A stretch of 64,000 nucleotides of DNA from an alpha proteobacterium AAP38. GTDB lineage: Bacteria > Pseudomonadota > Alphaproteobacteria > Azospirillales > Azospirillaceae. Both the position numbers and the translations under genes were made by a program. Position 1 is the first letter of the stretch. Every line of letters begins with the position of its first letter. Location: positions 248,001 through 312,000 of the forward strand of contig LJHR01000005.1 in the NCBI GenBank assembly GCA_001296005.1, written 5' to 3'. The notes below the pieces were generated by a model that made no database searches, was not told where the DNA came from, and saw only the letters and a program-made list of their open reading frames with translations. Below are positions 10,901 through 17,815 of this stretch, piece after piece.

Positions 10901-11280
10901 CCGGGGGAAGAGGCGATGGCGACATCCAGCCCCAGTTCCTTTGCCTTCGCGACAGAACTGCGTAGGGCCGCCTTCCAGGCTGGCGACATGTAGATCAGCC
11001 GTTCAGGAACCAATTGCGGCGTTTCCAGATTGCCTTCGAAAATCTGGACACCGCCGATCCCGGCCCCCTTCATCCATTCCAGATCAAGCTTCGCCCCGTC
11101 GGCGCTGACATTCCCATTCATCCAGTGCCACCAGACATGCGGACGTGCCTGGGCCGGTGGGTTACGGAACTGCTGGTCCAATGTGCCATCCGGCTCCCCG
11201 GCCAGCACCGGGGATACCAGCAGCAGGGTTGCGGCCAGACGAATGGCGGAAAGGCCCTTCGGCGTGATCATGATGTTCAC
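7963..11280 (-). CDS. GH106-type alpha-L-rhamnosidase, secreted
   Basis: 1105-residue glycoside hydrolase with a signal peptide (cleavage around LLLVSPVLA-GEP). The mature start RPHVWWHWMNGNVS, the DLEWMKGAGIGGVQIF segment and IASSPGWSATGGPW match the N-terminal catalytic region of GH106 rhamnosidases. The C-terminal end (LLDLGVVRDIAEISINGQ then NRIEVKVTNLWVNRLIGD) is the galactose-binding-like beta-sandwich that closes these proteins. Known members remove terminal alpha-L-rhamnose from flavonoid glycosides or pectic RG-II side chains in the periplasm or outside. It lies 53 bases downstream of a TetR gene on the same strand and probably shares its transcript. A role in trimming rutinose- or neohesperidose-type plant glycosides would suit the 12-22 kb locus; this is inferred. 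Confidence 0.82.
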   Translation of the reverse strand: MNIMITPKGLSAIRLAATLLLVSPVLAGEPDGTLDQQFRNPPAQARPHVWWHWMNGNVSADGAKLDLEWMKGAGIGGVQIFEGNLETPQLVPERLIYMSPAWKAALRSSVAKAKELGLDVAIASSPGWSATGGPWVTPEAAMKKLVWSGTTVTGGRKQRISLSKPPDVAGPYQDVPRNLIKPGSGDGPAFYRDIAVLAWRTQTDPLPPARLTASSGTVPAHLMNDERYSETIDLPFGGPTSAAWVMQSFEKPVTIRSVVVGQPGARGFGSPVPPLVRLEASDDGVAFREITTLPATRSPVRSASFAPVTARHFRLTLSVEASSAGGPPPLASGVVLPRFPAPPANYRLSEFRLDSAPRVHRAEEKAGYATVRDYYAIATPAEAVGGAPPPGNVIDLTRHLRPDGTLDWTPPAGRWRVVRLGYSLTGHQNAPAPKEATGLEVDKLNTQHVGDYANRYFGMYRDAVGAELMGEKGIRALLSDSIESGPQNWTETMLAEFRSRRGYDALPWLPALTGAVIGGAEASDRFLWDFRRTIAELLAENHYGVLARAAREQGLTYYAEALEDQRPQLGDDMEMRRHADIPMGAMWTLPKGGQPKPTYVADLQGAASVAHIYGQKLVAAESFTAFGQPWAFSPRDLKPTADTLFALGVNRPVIHTSPHQPFTDGRVPGLALATVLGQYFSRGETWAEQARGWTDYLARSSYLLQQGQSQRDIAYFYGEEAPITGLYGERFLNDIPAGYAFDFVGADGLLNQLSVENGDLVGKSGVRYPILVLGGSSRMMTLSVLRRIAAFAAAGATIVGQKPVGTPSLADDAGTFRILADQLWASGRIHPDLDTALKTRNLTPDWDSGALAGDIQVLHRRLPDGDLYFVSNRRAEPLNGEISFRISGKAPELARAETGIINPVSYRIAEDRTYLPLTMDGHEAFFVLFRKASLSDKLDLQTPPLRPMLELKGPWEVQFQAQRGAPAQSRFDRLMSWTERTEPGIRYFSGTAKYSQTFDMPKGRIGQSQPVLLDLGVVRDIAEISINGQPVGLLWHPPYRIEITPHLTPGRNRIEVKVTNLWVNRLIGDAQPGAEKITYTQAPAYGADAQLLPSGLLGPVQLLTR

Positions 11281-11333
11281 TTTCCAAAGCCGGGGATTGT
11301 TCTAAGGCCTGCGCAGCGTGGCGCCTGCGCTGG

Positions 11334-12047
11334 TCAGTTCTTCAGATAGGAACTGATCATCTTGCACAGTTCCTGGACGACCCAGTCCGGGTGCTGCTGT
11401 GGCTTGGTCGGGCGCTGGGTTTCCGGTGTCAGCTGCCAGGCCAGGGCGAAGAAGATCATATGCAGCGCATAGGATGCCTTCAGGTCGAGATCGCCCGGAA
11501 TGTCACCCGCGAACCTTTTCAACGCCTCATGCAGCCGTTTTGCGGCCCGCTGCTCATGCAGGTCACCCAGCGTTGCGGCGGCCGGGTCCGTGGCGGCGCG
11601 GCGGATATTGAGGCGGATGAAAAGGGAGTTGCGCTTCAGTACCTCAAAGAAATCAAGAACGTAGAGCTTGATGAACTGATCCAGCGAGGATGAGCGGTCA
11701 AGCGACTGCTGCTGAACCAGTGTTTCCGCGGCCTCGATCTCATGCATTTCGGCTTCAAGGACGGCACGGACCAGTTCGTCCTTGCTGCTGAACCGATGAT
11801 AGATGGAACCGATGGAGACGCTGCCGGTGCTGCTCACCTCGTTCAGGGTGAATTCTTCGCCATCGCGTTCCAGCATCAGGTCGCGGGCGGCGGCGAGCAT
11901 GCGTTTCAAGGAGGCCTGACTGCGCCCCTGCACCGGCTCTCGGTCCAGGCTGAGCGGAACCGGATCGCCCGATGGCACGGAAGCCCGGCGGGACCGCGCC
12001 GGGGATTGTCCGTTTTCAGGCGATTTCAGCTGTTTGACCATAAGCAT
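11334..12047 (-). CDS. TetR family transcriptional regulator
   Basis: 237 residues. A disordered, basic N-terminal extension of about 45 residues precedes the TetR helix-turn-helix (FTLNEVSSTGSVSIGSIYHRF, about 72-92, interrupted here only for description). A helical ligand-binding domain follows. The ATG at 12047 has GGAG six bases upstream; an internal ATG at 12041 is the alternative. A perfect 8+8 palindrome lies 25 bases upstream of the start and is a good autoregulatory operator. It heads the GH106 transcript and diverges from the TBDR/C-deglycosidase series, so it may control both in response to an aromatic aglycone. No ligand can be assigned. Confidence 0.85.
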   Translation of the reverse strand: MLMVKQLKSPENGQSPARSRRASVPSGDPVPLSLDREPVQGRSQASLKRMLAAARDLMLERDGEEFTLNEVSSTGSVSIGSIYHRFSSKDELVRAVLEAEMHEIEAAETLVQQQSLDRSSSLDQFIKLYVLDFFEVLKRNSLFIRLNIRRAATDPAAATLGDLHEQRAAKRLHEALKRFAGDIPGDLDLKASYALHMIFFALAWQLTPETQRPTKPQQHPDWVVQELCKMISSYLKN

Positions 12048-12071
12048 TGCTTACTCCGAAGACGGCACATT

Positions 12072-12089
12072 TCGCAACGTCCGTTGCGA
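12072..12089. promoter_or_regulatory. Palindromic operator candidate for the TetR protein
   Basis: TCGCAACG-TC-CGTTGCGA, a perfect inverted repeat with eight-base arms and a two-base spacer, located just upstream of the tetR start codon. Size and position suit a TetR dimer site. Binding is inferred. Confidence 0.55.
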
Positions 12090-12269
12090 GGGATTTTCTG
12101 ACCCTTGATCCGCCGACATATCTGATGCCGCCGGTTCCAACCCATGGGCTGTTTCTCGGGATGGGTAAGGGAGTTATTTCAGATCAATGACTTATGTTGT
12201 CATCCCCGCCCCCGTCGCGATCTGTCGGCCTTTTGGAGCATGATTTATTCGGGGGGCAAACAAGGGCAC

Positions 12270-12298
12270 TTGACATCGTCCTTCAACAGCCATACTAA
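12270..12298 (+). promoter_or_regulatory. Sigma-70-like promoter candidate for the TBDR
   Basis: TTGACA at 12270-12275, a 17-base spacer, then TACTAA at 12293-12298, about 165 bases before the TBDR start. The -35 is perfect and the -10 matches four of six consensus positions. The region between 12090 and 12463 otherwise shows no gene. Confidence 0.45.
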
Positions 12299-12463
12299 AA
12301 TTATATTCCAATTCGAGTTTGACGCAAGGGAATTGCGGCGGCCGGCAGTCGGCCCTGTCTCTTGATGGAGGTGATGTTTGGTCCCGGCGTGCTTCCGGGG
12401 CTTTGCGCCGTCACGCCCGAATTGGGGCTCACAAAACCAAGATAAAATTAGGGAGATGCAAGA

Positions 12464-14800
12464 ATGAGAACGTGTCAGTCGATCAAGATGCTGCTGTTGG
12501 CCTCGTGCGCCGCCATGGTGCCCGGTCTTGCCCAGGCGCAGGCCCCGGCGGCATCGGCCCAGGATGATGTGCTGGCCGAGATTATCGTGACGGCGCAGCG
12601 CCGTAGCGAAAGCGTGCTGAAGGTGCCGACCAGCGTCGCCGTGGTGTCTGCCGACCTGCTGACCTCCAACGGGGTCAATGACCTTGCCTCGATCACCAAG
12701 CTGACGCCCAGCCTGCAGACCGGCATTGATGACACCTTCTCCATCCGCGGGATCGGCACCAACACCTATGCGCCGACCGTTGAGTCCACCGTGTCGCAGG
12801 TTGTTGATGACGTTGTGCTGGGCATTCCCGCCTTTGCTGCCAATGCCTTCTATGATGTTGCGCGGGTTGAGGTTCTGAACGGTCCGCAGGGTCTGCTGTT
12901 CGGCAAGAACGCCTCTGCCGGTCTGGTCAACATCACCACCGTTAATCCGGTTCTGGGAGAGACAAGCGGCTTCATCGACGCGGAGGGCACCAGCCGTTTC
13001 CGGCCCGGATCGAACGGCCTGGGCATCCGCAATCGCGCGGCCCTGAATGTTCCGGTCACGGAAGCCAGCGCCCTTCGTATTGCCGGCACCTACAGTTCAC
13101 AGGACTCGCTGGTCCGTAATGTCACCAAGCCTGCGGGCCGCTATGAGGATGATGTCGAGGAGAAGGGTGTCCGCCTCAAGTTCCTGAGCGATCCCGGCAA
13201 TGGTTTCACCATCAATCTTGGCGGCGACTATTTCAAGCGCACCGGCATCTCGGGTTTCTGGGATACCACCTACCGGTCGCTGGGTGCCAATACGCAGTAC
13301 CGGACGATCCTTGGCGGGGCCGGCGTTGTCCCCAGCGCTGAGAACCTGGAAATCGCCCAGGACGGCCAGTCCTGGCGCGATATCGAGATGGGTGGTGTCC
13401 AGGCAAAGCTCGCCTATGTCTTCGATGACGGTATGGAACTGTCCAGCATTTCGGCCTGGAAGAAGATGGATCATTCCTACGCGAATGACTCCGATCAGAC
13501 CCCGGTCAATTTCCTGAACGTCAATACCAACAGCACGCAGTACGACCAGTTCTCCCAGGAAGTACGTCTGGCGCTTCCCGATGATGGTCCCTTTGGCGGT
13601 CAGGCGGGGCTGTATTACTTCCAGAGCAATACTGACAATCAGGTACAGCGGGGAGGCTTTAACAATCTGCCCGCCGCGGCCCTGCCGCGCTTCCCCTTCT
13701 GTGTGAACGCCACCGTCACGGCGGGGCCGCCGCCGGCTTGCAGTGTCAGCAACCTTTACTTCCTGGGGCAGGATTCCCGGCTTGAAAGCCAAGTGCGCAG
13801 CTACGCCGCCTTTGGCCAGTTCAATTACGCCCTGACCGAGCAGTTGAAGCTGACCACCGGCGGTCGGTTGACCTATGACAAGGCTTCCATTGATCTGGTG
13901 GAAAACACCAAGAAGTATTTCGTCACGCTTGGCGTTCCCAACAATGTCAGCAAGGGCGATGTCGATAACACCAACTTCAGCTGGAAAGTTGGCCTGGACT
14001 ATGACCTCGACCCGAACACCCTTGTCTATGGCTTCTATGGCCGTGGCTATAAGGGGCCGGGTTTCTCCAACGCCTCACCGAAGGCGGGCGCTGATATCAG
14101 CGTGCGTCCCGAAATCTCGAAGGGCGGTGAGGTTGGCATCAAGTCGTCACTGCTGGACCGCAAGCTGATCATCTCCGCTTCGGTCTTCCACACCCGCTTC
14201 ACCGACCTTCAGGTTCAGTCATTTGACGAGGTGCTGCAGGCCAACACCCTGAACAACGCCGCCACCGCTACCACCAAGGGTGCGGATCTGACCCTGCAGG
14301 CCCGTCCGGTTCGGGGGCTGACCTTGGGGGCGTCGCTTTCCTACACGGATGCGAAGTTCAATTCCTATCCGGGGGCGCAGTGCTATGTGCTGCAATCCAA
14401 TGCAAGCTGTGCCGTGAATAACACGTTCGACGCCGGTGGTCTGCGGGTGCCGCTGTCGGCCAAGTTCACCAGCACCTTGACGGCGGATTACACGGTGCCG
14501 GTGACCGACAGCCTGGATGGCGTCACGGGCGTCACCTATTACCACCGCTCGCCGCTGAACTCCGGCTTTGCGCCGGGGATGACGGTTCCCACCACGGACC
14601 GCTTCGACGCCAATCTGGGGATCAAGGCGGAAAGCTGGTCGGTCAGCCTGTTCTGCAAGAACTGCTTCAACCAGATCAGGCCCTACGCCATCGGCAATGA
14701 CGCCGGCGATGCCGTCAATGCCAAGACCCTGTCTCTGACGCAGCGGTTCAACTACGACTCCGTCCGCACCGTTGGTGTGCGCATGGGCGTGAACTTCTGA
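12464..14800 (+). CDS. TonB-dependent outer-membrane receptor of the glycoside locus
   Basis: 778 residues with a signal peptide (ending near LAQAQAPA), a TonB box-like LAEIIVTAQRR, a plug with FSIRGIGTN and VEVLNGPQGLLFGKNASAG, and a barrel ending GVRMGVNF. It is the first gene of the plus-strand series leading into the C-deglycosidase-like pair and should bring a bulky glycoside into the periplasm. Oddities are several Cys pairs in predicted outer loops or strands (CVNATVTAGPPPAC, CYVLQSNASC, FCKNC), unusual for a TBDR barrel and compatible with disulfides. The ATG follows AGGGAGATGCAAG at good spacing. A very stable hairpin directly follows the stop. Confidence 0.9.
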   Translation: MRTCQSIKMLLLASCAAMVPGLAQAQAPAASAQDDVLAEIIVTAQRRSESVLKVPTSVAVVSADLLTSNGVNDLASITKLTPSLQTGIDDTFSIRGIGTNTYAPTVESTVSQVVDDVVLGIPAFAANAFYDVARVEVLNGPQGLLFGKNASAGLVNITTVNPVLGETSGFIDAEGTSRFRPGSNGLGIRNRAALNVPVTEASALRIAGTYSSQDSLVRNVTKPAGRYEDDVEEKGVRLKFLSDPGNGFTINLGGDYFKRTGISGFWDTTYRSLGANTQYRTILGGAGVVPSAENLEIAQDGQSWRDIEMGGVQAKLAYVFDDGMELSSISAWKKMDHSYANDSDQTPVNFLNVNTNSTQYDQFSQEVRLALPDDGPFGGQAGLYYFQSNTDNQVQRGGFNNLPAAALPRFPFCVNATVTAGPPPACSVSNLYFLGQDSRLESQVRSYAAFGQFNYALTEQLKLTTGGRLTYDKASIDLVENTKKYFVTLGVPNNVSKGDVDNTNFSWKVGLDYDLDPNTLVYGFYGRGYKGPGFSNASPKAGADISVRPEISKGGEVGIKSSLLDRKLIISASVFHTRFTDLQVQSFDEVLQANTLNNAATATTKGADLTLQARPVRGLTLGASLSYTDAKFNSYPGAQCYVLQSNASCAVNNTFDAGGLRVPLSAKFTSTLTADYTVPVTDSLDGVTGVTYYHRSPLNSGFAPGMTVPTTDRFDANLGIKAESWSVSLFCKNCFNQIRPYAIGNDAGDAVNAKTLSLTQRFNYDSVRTVGVRMGVNF

Positions 14801-14809
14801 TCCTCACGA

Positions 14810-14841
14810 CCCCCGGGGGAAGCGGGCGCTTCCCCCGGGGG
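14810..14841. terminator. Very stable intercistronic hairpin
   Basis: Perfect 14-base-pair stem (CCCCCGGGGGAAGC / GCTTCCCCCGGGGG) with a four-base GGGC loop between the TBDR and the next gene. There is no T tract. It may be a partial terminator or an RNA processing/stability element that lets the TBDR be expressed more strongly than the downstream enzymes. Confidence 0.65.
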
Positions 14842-14879
14842 CGATGACGGAAATCCTGACCAAGAGGGAGTGCAACGCC

Positions 14880-15797
14880 TTGAGCGCGTTCAAATACGGG
14901 GTGTCGCTCTATAGCTACACCGAAGATCTTGGTACTGTGATGAGCTTGGAGGATGCCTTCGATCATGTCGCGGGCACCGGTTCCACGGGTATCGAAATCC
15001 TGGGTGAAACCAGCATTCCCACTTATCCGGAGCCGACATCGGCCTGGCTGGATAACTGGTTCGCTCTGCTGGACCGATACCAGTTGGAGCCGACCAACAT
15101 GGCGGCCTGGGTGGATACCCGCATCACCATTGGCCGCAACATGAGTGCGCAGGAGGGGACGGCGCAGATTGCCCAGGACCTGCGGCTTGCGCACCGGCTG
15201 GGCTTCAAGTTCCTGCGGCCCAAGTTCGGGGTGATCGATGGCGACCTGACCCCCGATCCGATCTGGGAGCCGGCGGTTGAGCGCAATCTTGATCTGGCCC
15301 AGCAGTTGGACATCGTGATCCTGCCGGAAATCCATTCGCCGACGCCGATCCGTCATCCGGTGACCGATGCCTACATCGCCTTCATCGAACGGACCGGCAC
15401 GAAGAATTTCGGTCTGATGATCGATACCGGCATCTTCCAGGACCGTCCCCTGAACAAATGGGGCGGCGGGGAAACGGACGAAATCCGCAAAGGTGCGTTG
15501 AGTTTCCTGAACGGTATCAAGGTGCCGGTCGAACATCTGGTCGACGTCATCAAATATGTGCCCTTCATCCAGGCCAAGTTCCACCATATCGACGAGACGC
15601 TGCACGACCACCACATCCCGTGGGACCGGATCGTGCCCATGCTGAAGAAGCTGGGTTATGCGGGTTACCTGTCGAGCGAGTATGAGGGCGCGCGCGATCC
15701 CTGGGTATCCATTGAGCAGGTGCGCCGTCAGCACGCCCTGATCCGCAAACTTGAAGCCGAATACGATGCCGCCCACGGGGGGAACCTCCATGCTTGA
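14880..15797 (+). CDS. Sugar isomerase/epimerase-fold protein, probable C-glycoside deglycosidase alpha subunit
   Basis: About 305 residues forming an AP-endonuclease-2/xylose-isomerase-type TIM barrel. Probable metal ligands sit where the family has them: Glu150 (LPEIHS), Asp182 (MIDTG), His235 (KFHHID) and Glu267 (SSEYEG). The next gene, overlapping by 8 bases, is a DUF6379-like small protein. That pairing is the signature of C-glycoside deglycosidases (CarBC, DgpBC, DfgAB), in which the metal subunit opens the C-C bond of a 3-keto-C-glucoside. I prefer TTG 14880: GAGGGAG sits 9 bases upstream, whereas ATG 14844 lies only two bases after a 14-bp hairpin and has no binding site. No signal peptide, so cytoplasmic. 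It could instead eliminate 3-keto-O-glycosides; sequence alone cannot decide. Confidence 0.78.
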   Translation: MSAFKYGVSLYSYTEDLGTVMSLEDAFDHVAGTGSTGIEILGETSIPTYPEPTSAWLDNWFALLDRYQLEPTNMAAWVDTRITIGRNMSAQEGTAQIAQDLRLAHRLGFKFLRPKFGVIDGDLTPDPIWEPAVERNLDLAQQLDIVILPEIHSPTPIRHPVTDAYIAFIERTGTKNFGLMIDTGIFQDRPLNKWGGGETDEIRKGALSFLNGIKVPVEHLVDVIKYVPFIQAKFHHIDETLHDHHIPWDRIVPMLKKLGYAGYLSSEYEGARDPWVSIEQVRRQHALIRKLEAEYDAAHGGNLHA

Positions 15798-16194
15798 GCG
15801 CAGCCATATCCAGAGCACGGGTTTCCACAATATCGGCCCTGTCGGTGCGCGCACCGGCTTTGAGGTGCGTATCCGTCAGCCCAATTACCGCAGTTCCCGC
15901 CTCAGCCTGATCGAAGGGGTCGATCTGGTAATCGACGGGGTGGAATATCCCGCTGAACAGAGCCGCATCCGCGTGGGCGACCGGGAGTATACCCATGCGG
16001 AGATGGCTGAGGAAACGGTGGCCCGCCTCTATGTAGGCACCTTCTTCACGGTGATCGTGCCCAAGGAAGGTGGTCTGGCGCCGGGCGTTCACCATGTGGC
16101 CAGCTCCATTCGTTTCCGCCACCCCTATTTCCCGCCGCAGTTCCAGCCGGTTTTCGTGCGCGATGCGCGGCACGCCACGATCATCCTGCCCTAG
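15790..16194 (+). CDS. DUF6379-like C-glycoside deglycosidase beta subunit
   Basis: 134-residue beta-rich protein starting at MLERSHIQSTGFHNIG. The VDLVIDGVEYPAEQSRIRVG segment, the GDREYTHAEM loop and the VPKEGGLAPGVHHV turn match the small subunit of bacterial C-glycoside deglycosidases. In those enzymes it packs on the TIM-barrel subunit and completes the active site. The ATG at 15790 lies inside the end of the alpha gene (8-base overlap), so translation is coupled and a 1:1 complex is likely. A longer in-frame reading from 15751 would overlap the alpha gene further and lacks support. Family assignment rests on motif memory plus the diagnostic neighbour. It is cytoplasmic, without signal or membrane segment. 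Confidence 0.75.
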   Translation: MLERSHIQSTGFHNIGPVGARTGFEVRIRQPNYRSSRLSLIEGVDLVIDGVEYPAEQSRIRVGDREYTHAEMAEETVARLYVGTFFTVIVPKEGGLAPGVHHVASSIRFRHPYFPPQFQPVFVRDARHATIILP

Positions 16195-16221
16195 CAAACG
16201 AAGAATATCGGGGGGGGCAAC

Positions 16222-17763
16222 ATGCGCTCCAGGATTATGACTTCTTTGGTTGCGACCTTCTTGCTTCTGCTTGGGTCTGCCCACGCTGCCGATCGGGTGG
16301 TGCGGGTGGATACAGGTGCCCTTGAGGGGGCGGAGCAGAACGGGGTCCGCTCCTTCAAGGGTATCCCCTTTGCGGCACCGCCGGTGGGGAACTTGCGCTG
16401 GCGTGCGCCGGTCCCTCACGCCTCCTGGACGGGCGTGCGGCAGGCCAAATCCTTTGGCAATGATTGTCAGCAATTGCCGTTTGCGGGGGATGCAGCACCC
16501 TTGGGTGGACCCTTGGGAGAGGATTGCCTCTACCTGAATATCTGGGCACCGGCGGACGCGAAGCCGGGTATCCAATATCCGGTGATGTTCTGGATTTATG
16601 GCGGTGGCTTCGTCAATGGCGGTACGTCGCCGGGTGTCTATGACGGCAGTGCCTTTGCCCGCAGCGGGGTGATCCTGGTCAGCGCCAATTACCGCATCGG
16701 CCGGCTTGGCTTTTTCGCCCATCCGGCCCTCACGGCGGAGGCGGCGGATGGCCCCACTGGCAATTTCGGTTTCATGGATCAGCTTGCGGCGCTGAAATGG
16801 GTTCAGCGCAATATCGCTGCCTTCGGCGGTGATCCGGCGAATGTCACGATCTTCGGTGAATCCGCCGGTGGCCGGTCGGTGCATATGTTGCAGTCGCTGG
16901 ATACCGCAAAAGGGCTTTTCAGTCGGGCCATCATGATGTCGGGCGCCGGGCGCCCCGGCAGTGTGATGAGCATGACGGATCGTAAGGCGGCGGAAGAAAA
17001 GGGTGTGGCTTACGCCCGGTCCGTTGGTGTCACCGATACCGGACCCGCCGGTCTTGCGGCCTTGCGGGCGCTGCCGGCATCCACGCTGGGTGATGCAAGC
17101 ATGGCGAGCCTGCTGAAAACCGGCGATCAGTTGATGATCAACCCGCATATTGACGGGCGGTTCGTGACGGATGAGCCGGAGCGGCTGTTGGCGGCGGGTC
17201 ATGGCTCGCCCCACATTCCCGTGATGGTCGGTGCGACCGGCATGGACGGGTTTCCCCTGGACCGCGACCCGGCGCGTGCGCTGGCCAGCTTCGGCGCCAG
17301 GGCCGATGAAGCCAGCCGCCTTTATGCCAGCCGGAATGATCTGATCACGGTCTGGAAGATTGCCGGCGACCGGGGGTTCATCGAACCGGCGCGTTACGTC
17401 GTCCGCGCGGCAGCAGCGCGGAACGCCACCAGTTACGGGTATCGCTTCTCCTATATCGCGCAATCGCAGCAGGCAACCGCAATGGGCGCCATGCATGCCA
17501 GCGAAATTCCGTTTGTCTTCCGCACCATCAATGTCCGGTTTCCGGGGCAGGTGACGCCGGCGGACGAGGCAACGTCAAAGGCCTTCCACGATTACGTCGT
17601 GTCCTTTGCCCGCGACGGTGTGCCCAGCGCAACGGGGGGGCCAGATTGGCGCCCCTATGACCCTGCGGCGGACAAGATACTGGATTTCACCCTGCAAGGT
17701 CCCCGTTTCATCGATGACCCGTACCGTGCCCGCCTGGATCTGGTGGAAAGCACGGCACCGTGA
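16222..17763 (+). CDS. Secreted type-B carboxylesterase
   Basis: 513-residue alpha/beta hydrolase with a signal peptide (MRSRIMTSLVATFLLLLGSA-HA). The carboxylesterase B signature is plain: early SFKGIPFAAPPVGNLRW, EDCLYLNIW, the oxyanion loop YGGGFVNGG, and nucleophile Ser214 in FGESAGG. The catalytic His is about residue 425 (GAMHASEIPF). Such enzymes hydrolyse carboxylic esters; in this context removal of acetyl, malonyl or aromatic acyl groups from plant glycosides in the periplasm is plausible. A GGGGGGG-rich binding site precedes the ATG, 27 bases after the deglycosidase beta gene, indicating the same operon. Confidence 0.88.
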   Translation: MRSRIMTSLVATFLLLLGSAHAADRVVRVDTGALEGAEQNGVRSFKGIPFAAPPVGNLRWRAPVPHASWTGVRQAKSFGNDCQQLPFAGDAAPLGGPLGEDCLYLNIWAPADAKPGIQYPVMFWIYGGGFVNGGTSPGVYDGSAFARSGVILVSANYRIGRLGFFAHPALTAEAADGPTGNFGFMDQLAALKWVQRNIAAFGGDPANVTIFGESAGGRSVHMLQSLDTAKGLFSRAIMMSGAGRPGSVMSMTDRKAAEEKGVAYARSVGVTDTGPAGLAALRALPASTLGDASMASLLKTGDQLMINPHIDGRFVTDEPERLLAAGHGSPHIPVMVGATGMDGFPLDRDPARALASFGARADEASRLYASRNDLITVWKIAGDRGFIEPARYVVRAAAARNATSYGYRFSYIAQSQQATAMGAMHASEIPFVFRTINVRFPGQVTPADEATSKAFHDYVVSFARDGVPSATGGPDWRPYDPAADKILDFTLQGPRFIDDPYRARLDLVESTAP

Positions 17764-17815
17764 CAGGTCACGCGAAATCGTAAAATGAAACAAAATGAAT
17801 GAGGGAGTTGGAAAC

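Noticed and set aside
15565-17496. A 643-codon open frame on the minus strand
   Set aside because: It spans three plus-strand genes (deglycosidase alpha, beta, esterase), is rich in Arg/His, and is a composition artefact.
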